Shown here piece after piece: positions 8,330 through 17,528 of a stretch of DNA of 64,000 nucleotides. The stretch is from CAWCFV01 sp963794995 (GTDB taxonomy: Bacteria; Actinomycetota; Actinomycetes; JACCUZ01), in assembly GCA_963794995.1 (NCBI GenBank), contig CAWCFV010000002.1, positions 1,240,001 to 1,304,000 of the forward strand, given 5' to 3'. Each line of letters opens with the position of its first letter. The first letter of the stretch is position 1. The notes under the pieces were generated by a model. The model did not search any database, was not told the DNA's origin, and saw only the letters and a program-made list of their open reading frames with translations. Made by a program: the position numbers and the translations under genes.

Positions 8330-9457
8330 ATGCGCCTCCTCTTCTTCGGCACGTACGACGCGGCGGCGCACCCCCGGGTCGCGATCCTGCGCGACGGCCT
8401 GGCCGGGCACGGCGCGAGCGTGCGCGAGTGCAACGTCCCGCTCGGGCTCTCGACGGCGGCGCGGGTCTCCATGCTGCGCCGGCCGTGGACCCTCCCCCGG
8501 CTGCTGGCGCGTCTCGCGCGCTGCTGGGTCACCCTCGTCCTGCGTTCGGCACGGTTCCGGCGCGACGGCGGGTGGCCGGACGCGGTCGTCGTCGGCTACC
8601 TCGGCCACTTCGACGTGCTGCTCGCGCGCCGGCTGTTCCCGCACGTGCCTGTGGTGCTCGACCACCTGGTGGGTGCGAGCGACACCGCCGCCGACCGCGG
8701 GGTGCGACGCGGGCTGCGGCATCGGCTGCTGCGCGGGCTCGACGAAGCCGCCCTCGGCGCCGCCGACGTGGTCGTGGTCGACACCGACGAGCACCGGGAC
8801 GCCCTGCCCGAACGGCACCGCGGCCGCGCCCTGGTCGTACCCGTCGGGGCGCCGGAGGACTGGTACGCCGCGGCGCCGCGGCCGGCCCGACCGGGCCGCG
8901 ACGGCGGGCCGTTGCGCGCGGTGTTCTTCGGCCTGTTCACCCCCCTGCAGGGCGCACCCGTCATCGGCGCCGCGCTCGCGGCCCTGGCCGAGGACGAGGT
9001 CGAGGTCACGATGGTGGGCACCGGCCAGGACCACGCGCAGACCCGGTCGGTCGCGGCCGGGAACCACCGGGTCACCTGGACCGACTGGGTGCCGCCCGAC
9101 CGGCTGCCCGGCCTGGTGGCCGGCCACGACGTGTGCCTCGGCATCTTCGGCACCGGCCCGAAAGCGCTGCGGGTCGTGCCGAACAAGGTCTTCCAGGGCG
9201 CGGCCGCCGGCTGCGCCCTGGTCACCTCGGACACCGACCCGCAGCGCCGCGTCCTCGGCGAGGCCGCGGTCCTCGTACCACCGGGCGACCCGGCGGCCCT
9301 GGCCGCCGCGCTGCGCGCGCTGGCCGCCGACCCGGTGCGGCTCGCGGCCGCGCGCCGCGCGGCCGCCGACCTGGCGCGCACGGCGTTCACCCCGGCCGCG
9401 GTGACGGCCCCCCTGCACTCCCGCCTGCTCGCCCTCGTCCCCCGGAGGATCCCCTGA
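8330..9457 (+). CDS. Glycosyltransferase, GT-B fold
   Basis: The 375-residue protein begins MRLLFFGTYDAAAHPRVAIL. It ends in a GT4-like donor domain with RAVFFGLFTPLQGAPVIGAAL, MVGTGQDHAQT and a late motif VVPNKVFQGAAAGCALVTSDT that resembles the GT1/GT4 C-terminal helix. The central part holds VVLDHLVGASDTAADRG, as seen in actinobacterial glycosyltransferases of envelope loci. The donor and acceptor are unknown. The stop overlaps the ATG of the next gene (TGATG), so it is coupled to a methyltransferase; a glycan that is glycosylated and then methylated is a plausible joint product, which is inference. The start ATG is supported by the -10 box nine bases upstream. Confidence 0.8.
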   Translation: MRLLFFGTYDAAAHPRVAILRDGLAGHGASVRECNVPLGLSTAARVSMLRRPWTLPRLLARLARCWVTLVLRSARFRRDGGWPDAVVVGYLGHFDVLLARRLFPHVPVVLDHLVGASDTAADRGVRRGLRHRLLRGLDEAALGAADVVVVDTDEHRDALPERHRGRALVVPVGAPEDWYAAAPRPARPGRDGGPLRAVFFGLFTPLQGAPVIGAALAALAEDEVEVTMVGTGQDHAQTRSVAAGNHRVTWTDWVPPDRLPGLVAGHDVCLGIFGTGPKALRVVPNKVFQGAAAGCALVTSDTDPQRRVLGEAAVLVPPGDPAALAAALRALAADPVRLAAARRAAADLARTAFTPAAVTAPLHSRLLALVPRRIP

Positions 9458-10224
9458 TGACCGCAACCGGCGCCCGCGCCCTCCCGCCACTGAGCCCGAA
9501 CGGCTGGCTGCGCTGGGAGGTCGTGTCCCGGCTGCTGCCCCAGGCGTCCGACCGCCGGCTGGACGTCCTGGAGGTCGGCTGCGGCCAGGGCGGGTTCGCC
9601 GCGCGGCTCGCCCAGCGCTACGACTACGTCGGGGTCGAGCCGGACGCGATCTCCTGCGCGACGGCGCAGCAGCGGGTCGCCGCGGTGGGCGACGGCGAGG
9701 TCCGCCACGGCGACCTGTCTGCCGTGAGGCCCGACGAGACCTTCGACCTGGTGGTCGCGTTCGAGGTGATCGAGCACATCGAGGACGACGCCGCCGCACT
9801 GTCCGGCTGGGCGTCGCACCTGCGGCCCGGCGGCTGGCTGCTGCTCTCGACCCCGGCCTGGCAGAAGCGGTTCGGCGCCGCGGACGAGATGGTGGGCCAC
9901 TTCCGGCGCTACGACCCGCCGGTGCTGCGGGACCGGCTGGCCGGCGCCGGCCTGGTCGACGTCGAGGTCGTCCACTTCGGCGCTCCGCTGGGCTACCTGC
10001 TCGAGGCCGGGCGCAACTACGCCGGGCGCAAGAAGCTCGCCGCCGGCACGACCTCCGCGTCGATGGCCGAGCGGTCCGACGCGAGCGGCCGCACCCTGCA
10101 GCCCTCGACCTCGTGGACGGCCACCGCGGCGCGGGTGGGCACCGTCCCGTTCCGCGCGGTGCAGCGGCTGTTCCCCGGGACGGGACCCGGCCTGGTGGCC
10201 CGCGGCCGGAAGCCGTCGGCATGA
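9457..10224 (+). CDS. Class I SAM-dependent methyltransferase
   Basis: The 255-residue protein has motif I LDVLEVGCGQGGFAARLA, the acidic loop VGVEPD, and motif IV/post-I FDLVVAFEVIEHIEDD, all of the class I Rossmann methyltransferase fold. The later GHFRRYDPPVLRDRLAGAG is typical of the UbiE/COQ5-like group that methylates small molecules or sugars. It is translationally coupled to the preceding glycosyltransferase and its stop (ATGA) overlaps the aminopeptidase start. The substrate is not predictable. Confidence 0.85.
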   Translation: MTATGARALPPLSPNGWLRWEVVSRLLPQASDRRLDVLEVGCGQGGFAARLAQRYDYVGVEPDAISCATAQQRVAAVGDGEVRHGDLSAVRPDETFDLVVAFEVIEHIEDDAAALSGWASHLRPGGWLLLSTPAWQKRFGAADEMVGHFRRYDPPVLRDRLAGAGLVDVEVVHFGAPLGYLLEAGRNYAGRKKLAAGTTSASMAERSDASGRTLQPSTSWTATAARVGTVPFRAVQRLFPGTGPGLVARGRKPSA

Positions 10225-11543
10225 CCGGCCGTCGCGAGGGCACCGACGCCTACGTCGCCGACCTCGCCGACTTCGTCGTCGCGTCGCCGTCGTCGTTCCA
10301 CGCGGCCGCCGAGGTGGCCCGCCGGCTGGACCGCGCCGGGTTCGCACGGCTCGACGAGCTCGAGAGCTGGTCGAGGTCGCCGGCCCGCGGGTACGTCGTC
10401 CGGGACGGTGCCGTCATCGCCTGGGCGCTGCCGCCGACCGCGAGCCCGACCACGCCGTTCCGGATCGTCGGCGCGCACACCGACTCGCCCGGCTTCATGC
10501 TCAAGCCCCGGCCCGGCTCGGTGGCGCACGGCTGGCTGCAGGCCGGCGTCGAGGTCTACGGCGGTCCGCTGCTCAACTCGTGGCTGGACCGTGAGCTCGA
10601 GCTGGCCGGCCGGCTCGTCACCCGCGACGGCGCGCAGCACCTGGTGCGGACCGGCCCGCTGCTGCGCATCCCTCAGCTGGCGATCCACCTCGACCGGAGC
10701 GCGAACGAGGGGCTGAGCCTGGACCGGCAGCGGCACACCGTGCCGGTGTGGGGCGCCGCGTCGGCGCCCGGCGGTGGCGCAGATGCCGCCGACCTCGTCG
10801 CCCACGTCGCCGGTCTGGCCGGGCTGGCGGGCCGCGACGTCGCGGGCTTCGACCTGGTGACCGCAGACACGCAGGCGCCGGCCAGGTTCGGCCGCGACGA
10901 CGAGCTGCTCGCGGCCGGACGGCTGGACAACCTCACCTCGGTGCACGCCGGCACCAGGGCGCTGGTCGCTGCCGCCGGCGACCAGGGCGGCTGGTGCCGG
11001 CGGGGGCGGACCCGCGCTCGTCCTGGCCGCCTTCGACCACGAGGAGCTGGGGTCGGCGTCGCGGTCAGGTGCCTCCGGGCCGTTCCTCGCCGACGTCCTG
11101 GCCCGCCTCGGGAGCGGCCTCGGCGCCGACCTCGACCAGCGAGCGCGAGCCCTCGCGGCGTCCTGGTGCGTGTCGGCCGACGCCGGCCACGCCGTGCACC
11201 CCAACTACCCCGAGCGCCACGACAGCGTGAACCCGGCCGGTCGCCCGGCGGCGGCCCGCTGCTCAAGGTGAACGCCACCCAGCGGTACGCCACCGACGCC
11301 CACGGTCGCGCGCTGTGGTCCCGCGTCTGCGCCGCGGCCGGCGTCCCGACGCAGGAGTTCGTGTCGAACAACACCGTGCCGTGCGGGTCGACGATCGGCC
11401 CGCTCACCGCGACCCGGCTCGGCATCCGTGTGGTCGACGTCGGGGCACCGCTGCTGTCCATGCACTCGGCCCGTGAGCTCGCGCACGTCGACGACCTGGC
11501 CGCTCTGGGTGCCGCCCTGGAGGCGTACTACCGCGGCGCCTGA
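10221..11543 (+). pseudogene. apeB: M18-family aminopeptidase with two compensating frameshifts
   Basis: The frame from ATG 10221 encodes the M18 fold with zinc-site motifs GAHTDSPGF and GRLDNLTS. At about 10985-10990 the frame shifts by one base. The expected continuation (ALVLAAFDHEELGSASRSGA, then WCVSADAGHAVHPNYPERHD) is in the next frame from about 10990 to 11250. The original frame then returns for GPLLKVNATQRYATDAHG and LLSMHSARELAHVDD to the stop. All metal ligands are therefore encoded, and only two one-base changes of opposite sign separate this from an intact 440-residue enzyme. Sequencing error in GC runs is the likeliest cause. The 80-residue out-of-frame segment should not be trusted as protein. 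Confidence 0.85.
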
Positions 11544-11689
11544 CGACGCCCCGCCGGCTGGAGCAGGACGCCCTTCGTCCGGAACCCGTGCGAGCCTGCC
11601 GGCATGACTGCTCCGACCGAGGCATCGGCCACCTGGGCACAGGCGCTGGCCGGACGTGCACGTCACCCCGTCGCCACTCCCCCGTCGTC

Positions 11690-11744
11690 GAGTGGCGCGC
11701 GATGGCGGTTGACGGCCGCTCCGGGCAGCCATCACGCGCCACTC
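11690..11744. repeat. Palindromic element, 17-bp arms, between convergent genes
   Basis: GAGTGGCGCGCGATGGC (11690-11706) is complementary to 11728-11744 with one mismatch, leaving a 21-base loop. The element sits between the end of the aminopeptidase gene and the end of the flippase gene, overlapping the first two bases of the flippase stop codon. It could serve as a two-way terminator, although there is no T-run, or be a member of a REP-like family. In size and layout it resembles the repeats at 55510 and 56690, but the sequence differs. Confidence 0.75.
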
Positions 11745-12702
11745 ATCGGTGGGGGGCGGCCTCACCGGGGGTCGCACGGGTCGGCAGCAGCGCGGCCCCC
11801 AGGGCCAGCAGCCCGTCGGTGGCCATCAGCACGCCGCGGGACGTGAGGGCGACGGCGGTGGCGTCGGGTGTCGGCAGCACCGCGTGCAGCAGGACGATGA
11901 GCACGGCCTCGCGGACCCCGGCCCCGGCCGGCAGGACGACCAGCAGCGGCCCGAGCGAGAACGCGATGGCGAACCCGCCGATCGCGACGGGCAGCGCCGG
12001 CCAGGGGTCGGCACCGAGGCCGACCGCGAGCAGCCAGACGTGCCCGCCGTAGACCAGCCAGAAGACCAGCGCCGAGCCGACGCCGCGCACGACGTCGCCC
12101 TCGTGCAGGGGCCGCTCCAGGCCCGGGCGCCGCAGGACCCGCAGCCCGGTGCCGAGCAGCGCGTTGAGCACCGCCGGCACGAGCAGGGCGAGGAGAAGCG
12201 GCACGGCCAGCAGCCCGAGCAGCACCGCCCGGCCCTCCGCGCGGAGCAGGGCGGGCAGCGCCGCCGTGCCGACGAGGACGCCGACCAGGGTCGAGAGCCC
12301 GAGGGTGAGCAGGAAGGCGAGCCCCATCCGCTGCCGGGGGACGCCGAGCTCCTTGCCGAGGCGCATCTGCGCCAGCACCGGCCACACCGCACCCGGCAGG
12401 TACTTGCCGAGCTGGGTGACGAAGAACAGCCGGGCGGCGGGCCGCGGCGGCAGCCGCGACCCGAGCACGGCGAGGGTCCCGCGCCAGAGCACGAAGCTGA
12501 GCACGACGCCCACCAGCGCGAGCACGAGCGCCGCGAGGACGGCGTACCAGTGCTGGCGGCCGAGCGAGTCGACGATGTCGTCCCACTGGCCGCGCAGCAC
12601 CAGCGCGAAGGCGACGACCATCGCCACGACGAGCACGGCGGACACGGCGGTGCGGCGCCACGACGTACGGCGACGCGGCTCCCCCGGGGCGTCGACCGCC
12701 AC
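11743..12702 (-). CDS. Flippase-like integral membrane protein (lysylphosphatidylglycerol synthetase TM family)
   Basis: The 319-residue protein has about eight hydrophobic spans. It contains FVTQLGKYLPGAVWPVLAQM, a motif of the UPF0104/LPG_synthase_TM family, and LGPLLVVLPAGAGVREAVLI near the C-terminus. Members next to dolichyl-phosphate-mannose-synthase-like GT2 genes are thought to move lipid-linked sugars or lipids across the membrane. The GTG start at 12702 lies five bases after the stop of that GT2 gene, so the two form a coupled pair. Exact cargo is unknown. The frame is also open far upstream, but that part shadows other genes. Confidence 0.8.
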   Translation of the reverse strand: MAVDAPGEPRRRTSWRRTAVSAVLVVAMVVAFALVLRGQWDDIVDSLGRQHWYAVLAALVLALVGVVLSFVLWRGTLAVLGSRLPPRPAARLFFVTQLGKYLPGAVWPVLAQMRLGKELGVPRQRMGLAFLLTLGLSTLVGVLVGTAALPALLRAEGRAVLLGLLAVPLLLALLVPAVLNALLGTGLRVLRRPGLERPLHEGDVVRGVGSALVFWLVYGGHVWLLAVGLGADPWPALPVAIGGFAIAFSLGPLLVVLPAGAGVREAVLIVLLHAVLPTPDATAVALTSRGVLMATDGLLALGAALLPTRATPGEAAPHR

Positions 12703-12707
12703 GAACG

Positions 12708-13746
12708 TCAGGTCTCGGAGCGGGACCGGACGATGAGGTCCGCGAGCAGGGCCAGCGCCGCGATGAGCATGCCGGTGATGAAGATGAGCACGGTGTTGAC
12801 CGCGAACCGGCCGAAGTGCGCGAACAGGTCGTAGACACCCTTGACCAGCCCGAGGCCGATCAGCCACAGGGCGAGCGGCATGAGCACCTTGAGCGGGTTG
12901 AAGTACATGACCATCCGCAGCACCTGGAGGATGTAGCGGTAGGCGTCCTTCACGAAGTGGAACTTCGAGGTGCCGCTGCGCTTGGCGTAGTCGATCGGCA
13001 CGTACTTGATGTCGTGCTGGTTGGACAGGAACGCCAGGGTGATCGTGGTGACGCACGAGAAGCCGGGCGGCAGCAGCCGCAGGTACGGCAGCGAGACCGA
13101 CCGGCGGAACGCCCGAAGCCCGGAGTTCAGGTCGGGGATCGAGGAGTTCGACAGCCGCTCGGCGATCTTGCGGATGATCCACTTCGCCGGCACCCGCAGG
13201 AGCTTGTGGCTGCCCTCCTCGGACCGGCGCGCCCCGACGACCTGGTCGTACGTCGGGTCGTCGAGCAGCGTCTGCACGAACTCCGGGATCCGGTCGTTGG
13301 GGTAGGTCATGTCGGCGTCGGTCCACACGACGATCTCGCCGCGCGCCTCGTAGCGTGCCGATCCGCCGGGCGGTGCCCGACCCACCGTTGCGGCGGAACG
13401 GCATGACCCGCATCGACGGGAAGCGGGCCCGGGCGTCCAGCAGCAGAGCGAGCGTGTCGTCGGTGGACGCGTCGTCGATGGCGAGCAGCTCGTAGGGGAT
13501 GCCGCTGGCGTCCATGGCCGTGCAGATCCGCTCGACCTCGGCGATCACGTGCTCGTGCTCGTTGTAGCAGGGCAGCACGATCGTCGCCACCGGACGGCCG
13601 TCCGCGCCTTCGGCCTCCGGGGCCGAGGGCTCGACGTGGTGGGCCACCGACGGTGCCTCGACGACCGGGGCCAGCACCTGGGTCGGCGGGTCGGAGGTCC
13701 CGGCGGAGGCGGCGCCGGCGGTCGGGGATGCGGTCTGCTCGCTCAT
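12708..13746 (-). pseudogene. Polyprenyl-phosphate sugar synthase-like GT2 with C-terminal membrane spans, one frameshift
   Basis: The first part (13746 to about 13352) encodes a Pro/Ala-rich tail and the GT2 start VATIVLPCYNEHEHVIAEVE, YELLAIDDASTDDTL and PFRRNGGSGTARRIGT. The second part, in the next frame, continues ARGEIVVWTDADMTYPNDRIPEF, including the DxD-type acceptor of the metal, and ends with two membrane spans. A single extra base at about 13350-13356 accounts for the break. The whole resembles dolichyl-phosphate mannose/glucose synthases fused to membrane helices. It pairs with the flippase-like gene downstream, suggesting a sugar-lipid made inside and flipped outside. It is probably functional in the cell if the extra base is a sequencing error. 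Confidence 0.8.
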
Positions 13747-13756
13747 GTCGCGGGCC

Positions 13757-13762
13757 ACCCTA
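13757..13762 (-). promoter_or_regulatory. -10 box TAGGGT upstream of the GT2 start
   Basis: On the minus strand TAGGGT (13762-13757) precedes the ATG at 13746 by ten bases. It overlaps the stop codon region of the upstream amidase gene, so the GT2-flippase pair could be transcribed on its own. Confidence 0.45.
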
Positions 13763-13766
13763 TGGC

Positions 13767-16406
13767 TCAGGGGTAGTACCCGACCACGTCGGCCACGAGG
13801 TTGGTCGCGCCGGACCCGTTGGTCACCTTGATCCGGCCCTTCTTCCCGACCCGCACCACCACGAGGTTGGCGGTGGTGCGCCAGGCCGGGACCGACAGGT
13901 CGGGGAAGGCGGGCCGCCGCTTGCCCTTGGCCCACGCGGTCACGAAGGTCCGTGCGGTCGCGTCCCGGGCCGTGAGGTTCATGACCACGGCGCGCGCACG
14001 GCGCGGGGCCGGCTTGCCCTTGCCGGCCACCTTGACCGTGACGACCTGCCCCTTGCCGACCTTGCCGGCCCGGCCCCGTCGTGCGCCCAGGCCGGTGCGG
14101 GTGTCGAGCACCCGGGTGGCCGCCCGCGGCTGGAACAGCCGGCCGCCCACCACCTCCGGCGGCGCCCACCACCCGACCACGTCGACCACGACGTGGGTCG
14201 ACGCGGTGCGCGCGGTCAGCGAGAGCAGGCCGTCCTGCAGCCGGGCCACCGCCCTGGTCTTCACCAGCGAGCCGTGGGTGAAGGCCAGCGTCGCGTTGTC
14301 CCGCTCCGACGCGGGGGACTGCACGGTGAGCGTCCCGGTCCCGCTCGGCGACACCGCGGTGACGTTGAGCATCGCCCCGGTCATGGCCGAGGCGGGGATG
14401 CCGGACAGCGCCGGCATCGTGACCGTGCGGGGGCTGCCGGGCGTCAGCGCCCCCGCGGGGTCGCGGCGGGAGTCGTAGAGCCGCAGGGTCTTGGTCGGTC
14501 GGAACACCTGGCCACCGGTGACCGGGTAGTAGCCGACGACGTGCACGGACAGCTCGGTCGTCCCGGCACTGTTCGCGACGCTGACCACGCCGCCACCACC
14601 GAGGGGTGCCACGGCCAGCGCCGACGACGGCGAGCCGCCCACGACGTTCAGCGCCGGCGACGAGGGCTGGGCCGAGCCGCCGGCCCAGGCGGTCACCGTG
14701 GTGTCGGTCGTGGCGCAGCTCGAGGCGATGCTGAGCGCGACGGCGGCCACGCCCTCGGCCGGCACCTTCCCGACGCCCGGAGCGACCAGGTCGACCCGGC
14801 CGCCGGGCCCTAGCGGCAGGTTGGCGCCGTCGCGGGTGTCGTAGAGCTTGATCGGGTCCACGGGGACGAAGGAGGTCCGGCCGGGCAGTGCCGCGGCCGC
14901 CGGAGCGGGTGGCGCGGCACGCGCCGCGTTGACCGTCACCTGACCGGTCCAGGTGCGCGCCGCCGCCGTGGTGTCGCTGCTGGCGAGCGAGACGGCGTAC
15001 GCGCCGGGTCTGACGGGGACGCCCGACTCGTCGCGCAGGTCCCACGCGGCCGACACAGGCACCGCCGGCGAGGCGGTGCCGGTCAGCGTGCGGACCACGG
15101 TCCCCCGGCAGACGTCACTCACCTGCAGGGTCCACGACTGGTCGCTGGTGACCCGCGCGGTCGTGGTGATGACCCCGCCGCGGCCGTAGGTCGCACCGGC
15201 CGGCGTGGGCGACGGGTCCATCAGCGCCGTGCCGAGGTACGTCGCGGTGAGCGCGCGGATGGTCCCGAGCTGGGCGTAGAGGTTCTTCCCCGGGCACGAC
15301 GTGCTGCCCGCGTCGCGGTGCCCGCTGATGACGTTGAAGGTGACCGGCGTGCCGGCCCGGTACTTCGACGTGCCGCCTCCCTGGGACCGCAGCGTCGTGG
15401 TGCCGTTCGGGTCACGGAAGGCCAGCGAGAGCTTCCAGGCCATCACCCGCGCGATCGAGTCGACCATCACCGCCGGTGCGGCGGCCTTGTCGTAGTTGCC
15501 GATCGCGGAGACCGCGAAGCTGTCGGAGTTGAAGCCGCCGGTGTGCGCGCCCAGGACGTTGGCCGACATGCCCCCGTAGCGGCCCTCCCAGATCCGGCCG
15601 AAGCGGTCGACGAGGAAGTTGTACCCGATGTCCGACCAGCCGTTGCCCTTGACGTGGTAGGCGTAGATGCCGCGGAGGATCTTCGGGACGTCCGCCTCGG
15701 AGTAGCCGTTCGCGCCGGCCGTGTGGTGCACGAAGCCGGCCTTGGGGGTCCCGGTGTACAGCGGTCCGGTACGGCGCAGCGACTCGTCGGCACCCCACTG
15801 GGCCCGGGTGATCACCGGCGGCCGGCCGGTCTCGGCGGCGGCCGACTGCATCGGCCGGCGGGCCCCCGCCGCCCCGTCGGCCGGCGAGCTGCCCGGGTCG
15901 ACCAGGTCGACCCGCAGCCCCTGGGGCAGCCGGCCGCGGCGGACGTCGACCCGCACCTGGTAGCCGTCGGCCTCCCCGACCCACAGCGGCTCCGTGCCCG
16001 GCCGGGCCCGGCGGGCCTCCTTGGTGCTCGGGGTGTCGTTGATGTCGAGCCCGGTCCACGCCGTCCAGCCCGTGCGGCCGTGGGTGCGGACCTGGACGGC
16101 GACGTCGGCGGTCCGGCGGGACTTCCACGTGACGCCGAGCAGGTCGAACGGAGCCAGGCCGGTCCGCTTGACCAGCACCTCGGGCCGGCCGGCGACCAGC
16201 ACCTCGGAGCGGCCGGCGACGGCGAAGGTGGCCCGTGCGCTGCCACGCAGCACCCGGGCCGCGGCCGGCTGCACACCGTGCAGGGCCTGCGAGCGCACCT
16301 CCGGAGTCACGGCGCGCGGTGCCGCGTGCGGCGTGCCGGCGACCGGGACGACCATGCCCAGGGGCACGAGGACGCTGAGCAGGACGGCGGACGGTGCGCG
16401 GCGCAT
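13767..16406 (-). CDS. Secreted N-acetylmuramoyl-L-alanine amidase (PGRP/Amidase_2) with three C-terminal repeats
   Basis: The 879-residue protein has a signal peptide (AVLLSVLVPLGMVVPVAG). Residues about 195-385 hold a peptidoglycan-recognition amidase domain with zinc ligands in FVHHTAGANG (His227/228) and SGHRDAGSTSCPG (His363). A domain of about 100 residues follows. Then come three copies of a roughly 120-residue repeat starting near residues 510, 633 and 756, each opening with a variant of RLYDTRDG and closing with VVGYYP or VVGWWA. Such repeats occur at the ends of many actinobacterial secreted enzymes and may bind the wall. It cleaves the stem peptide from the glycan outside the cell. 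The frame is intact. Confidence 0.9.
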   Translation of the reverse strand: MRRAPSAVLLSVLVPLGMVVPVAGTPHAAPRAVTPEVRSQALHGVQPAAARVLRGSARATFAVAGRSEVLVAGRPEVLVKRTGLAPFDLLGVTWKSRRTADVAVQVRTHGRTGWTAWTGLDINDTPSTKEARRARPGTEPLWVGEADGYQVRVDVRRGRLPQGLRVDLVDPGSSPADGAAGARRPMQSAAAETGRPPVITRAQWGADESLRRTGPLYTGTPKAGFVHHTAGANGYSEADVPKILRGIYAYHVKGNGWSDIGYNFLVDRFGRIWEGRYGGMSANVLGAHTGGFNSDSFAVSAIGNYDKAAAPAVMVDSIARVMAWKLSLAFRDPNGTTTLRSQGGGTSKYRAGTPVTFNVISGHRDAGSTSCPGKNLYAQLGTIRALTATYLGTALMDPSPTPAGATYGRGGVITTTARVTSDQSWTLQVSDVCRGTVVRTLTGTASPAVPVSAAWDLRDESGVPVRPGAYAVSLASSDTTAAARTWTGQVTVNAARAAPPAPAAAALPGRTSFVPVDPIKLYDTRDGANLPLGPGGRVDLVAPGVGKVPAEGVAAVALSIASSCATTDTTVTAWAGGSAQPSSPALNVVGGSPSSALAVAPLGGGGVVSVANSAGTTELSVHVVGYYPVTGGQVFRPTKTLRLYDSRRDPAGALTPGSPRTVTMPALSGIPASAMTGAMLNVTAVSPSGTGTLTVQSPASERDNATLAFTHGSLVKTRAVARLQDGLLSLTARTASTHVVVDVVGWWAPPEVVGGRLFQPRAATRVLDTRTGLGARRGRAGKVGKGQVVTVKVAGKGKPAPRRARAVVMNLTARDATARTFVTAWAKGKRRPAFPDLSVPAWRTTANLVVVRVGKKGRIKVTNGSGATNLVADVVGYYP

Positions 16407-16451
16407 GGGACCCCGGTGTGGTGGCTTCGGTGACTGTCGGGCTGTGGCGGC

Positions 16452-16494
16452 TGTGATCGCTGTGATGGCGGTGGTGCTGGTGTGACAGGTGTGA
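16452..16494. repeat. Four TGTGA direct repeats upstream of the amidase gene
   Basis: TGTGA occurs at 16452, 16461, 16481 and 16490, that is, two pairs with nine-base spacing set 29 bases apart. The cluster lies 46-88 bases upstream of the amidase start. It could be a direct-repeat operator or a low-complexity GT-rich tract; nothing here decides. Confidence 0.5.
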
Positions 16495-16618
16495 CGAGAG
16501 ACGTCAGCCGCCAGTGTCCCTGGGATCGGCGTCCGCGCCGAGCGTCTTGACGATCTCGGCGTGGTGCGAGCGCGACTTTTTGCCAGCCCGTGACCCGGGG
16601 AGCCGGTCGTCGGCCGCC

Positions 16619-16624
16619 TAGCCT
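16619..16624 (+). promoter_or_regulatory. -10 box TAGCCT, leaderless start of TIGR03089 gene
   Basis: TAGCCT is followed by six bases (GGCCCG) and the GTG at 16631. There is no room for a ribosome binding site, so the mRNA probably begins at or next to the start codon. Confidence 0.65.
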
Positions 16625-16630
16625 GGCCCG

Positions 16631-17434
16631 GTGCCCGCCCCCGCCCCCACGCCGCCCGGCCTGCTCGACGCCGCGCTCCGAGCCGACCCCGCCCGCCCGC
16701 TGCTCACCTTCTACGACGACGCGACCGACGAGCGCACCGAGCTCTCGGTGGCGACCTTCGCCAACTGGGTCGCCAAGACCGCGAACCTGCTCCGGGACGA
16801 CCTCGGCGTCGAGCCGGGGGCGACCCTGGCCCTCGACCTGCCCTGCCACTGGCAGGCCGCCGTGTGGCTGCAGGCCGGCTGGACGCTGGGCCTGCACGTG
16901 CGCCCGCCCGGCGGGCCGGTCGACGTCCACGTGCAGTCGTACGACGGCCGCGTCCCGGCCGGGGCCGGCGAGGTCGTGGCACTCGGTCTGGGGCCGTGGG
17001 GGCTGCCGCGCCGGGAGGCCACCGCACCCGACGGGGCCACGCTCGACTTCGACCGCGAGGTCCACGGCCACGGCGACCGCTTCGTGCCGACCGGCGGGAC
17101 CGCCCCGGACGCGCCGCTGCTCACCCCTCCCGGGGACCGGCCCCTGGCTGCGGCCGAGCTCGTCGCGCTCGCCCGAGCCCAGCGCGTCGACGAGGGAGCC
17201 CGGCTGCTCGTCACGGAGCCGCTGGCCGGCCTGCCCGCCGTCCTCGCCGGCCTGCTGGTGCCGCTCGCCGCCGGCAGCACCGCCGTGCTCTGCCGGAACC
17301 TCGACCCCGCCCGGCTCGGCGCCCGCGCGGCAGAGGAAGGCCTGGTGGGCCTGGTGGGGGACGTCGGCCTCGACACGCCCGGTCTGCCCCGGTGGGTCCC
17401 CGAACCGGTCGGGGCTCCCAGGAACCTCGCCTAG
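16631..17434 (+). CDS. TIGR03089 family protein (AMP-binding-like N-terminal fragment)
   Basis: The 267-residue protein matches the actinobacterial TIGR03089 family, which looks like part of an acyl-CoA synthetase/AMP-binding fold: TFYDDATDERTELSVATFANWVAKTANLL resembles the start of such enzymes. The ATP-binding P-loop and the C-terminal lid are lacking. Its role is unknown. In Mycobacterium the homologue lies beside an LCP gene, as it does here (recalled synteny). The GTG start is supported by the -10 box six bases upstream. Its stop overlaps a second -10 box that probably serves the LCP gene. Confidence 0.8.
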   Translation: MPAPAPTPPGLLDAALRADPARPLLTFYDDATDERTELSVATFANWVAKTANLLRDDLGVEPGATLALDLPCHWQAAVWLQAGWTLGLHVRPPGGPVDVHVQSYDGRVPAGAGEVVALGLGPWGLPRREATAPDGATLDFDREVHGHGDRFVPTGGTAPDAPLLTPPGDRPLAAAELVALARAQRVDEGARLLVTEPLAGLPAVLAGLLVPLAAGSTAVLCRNLDPARLGARAAEEGLVGLVGDVGLDTPGLPRWVPEPVGAPRNLA

Positions 17435-17437
17435 ACT
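17432..17437 (+). promoter_or_regulatory. -10 box TAGACT ahead of the first LCP gene
   Basis: TAGACT overlaps the TAG stop of the TIGR03089 gene. It would give a leader of about 85 bases ending in GGAGGA (17518-17523) five bases before the GTG start at 17529. Confidence 0.45.
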
Positions 17438-17528
17438 GGCCGGTGACAATCGTCGCACCCGGCTGCCGACCGGCAGGCCTGGCCTGCTGGTCCCGCGCAG
17501 GACGGTGCGCCCGACGTGGAGGATCCCG

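Noticed and set aside
11743..15045. A single 1100-residue protein covering amidase tail, GT2 and flippase
   Set aside because: The frame merely joins part of an out-of-frame amidase reading, the start of the GT2 and the flippase; motifs show three separate genes and one frameshift.
16452..16494. CRP-type TGTGA-N6-TCACA operator
   Set aside because: Only direct TGTGA copies are present; no TCACA half-site at the right distance was found on the same strand.
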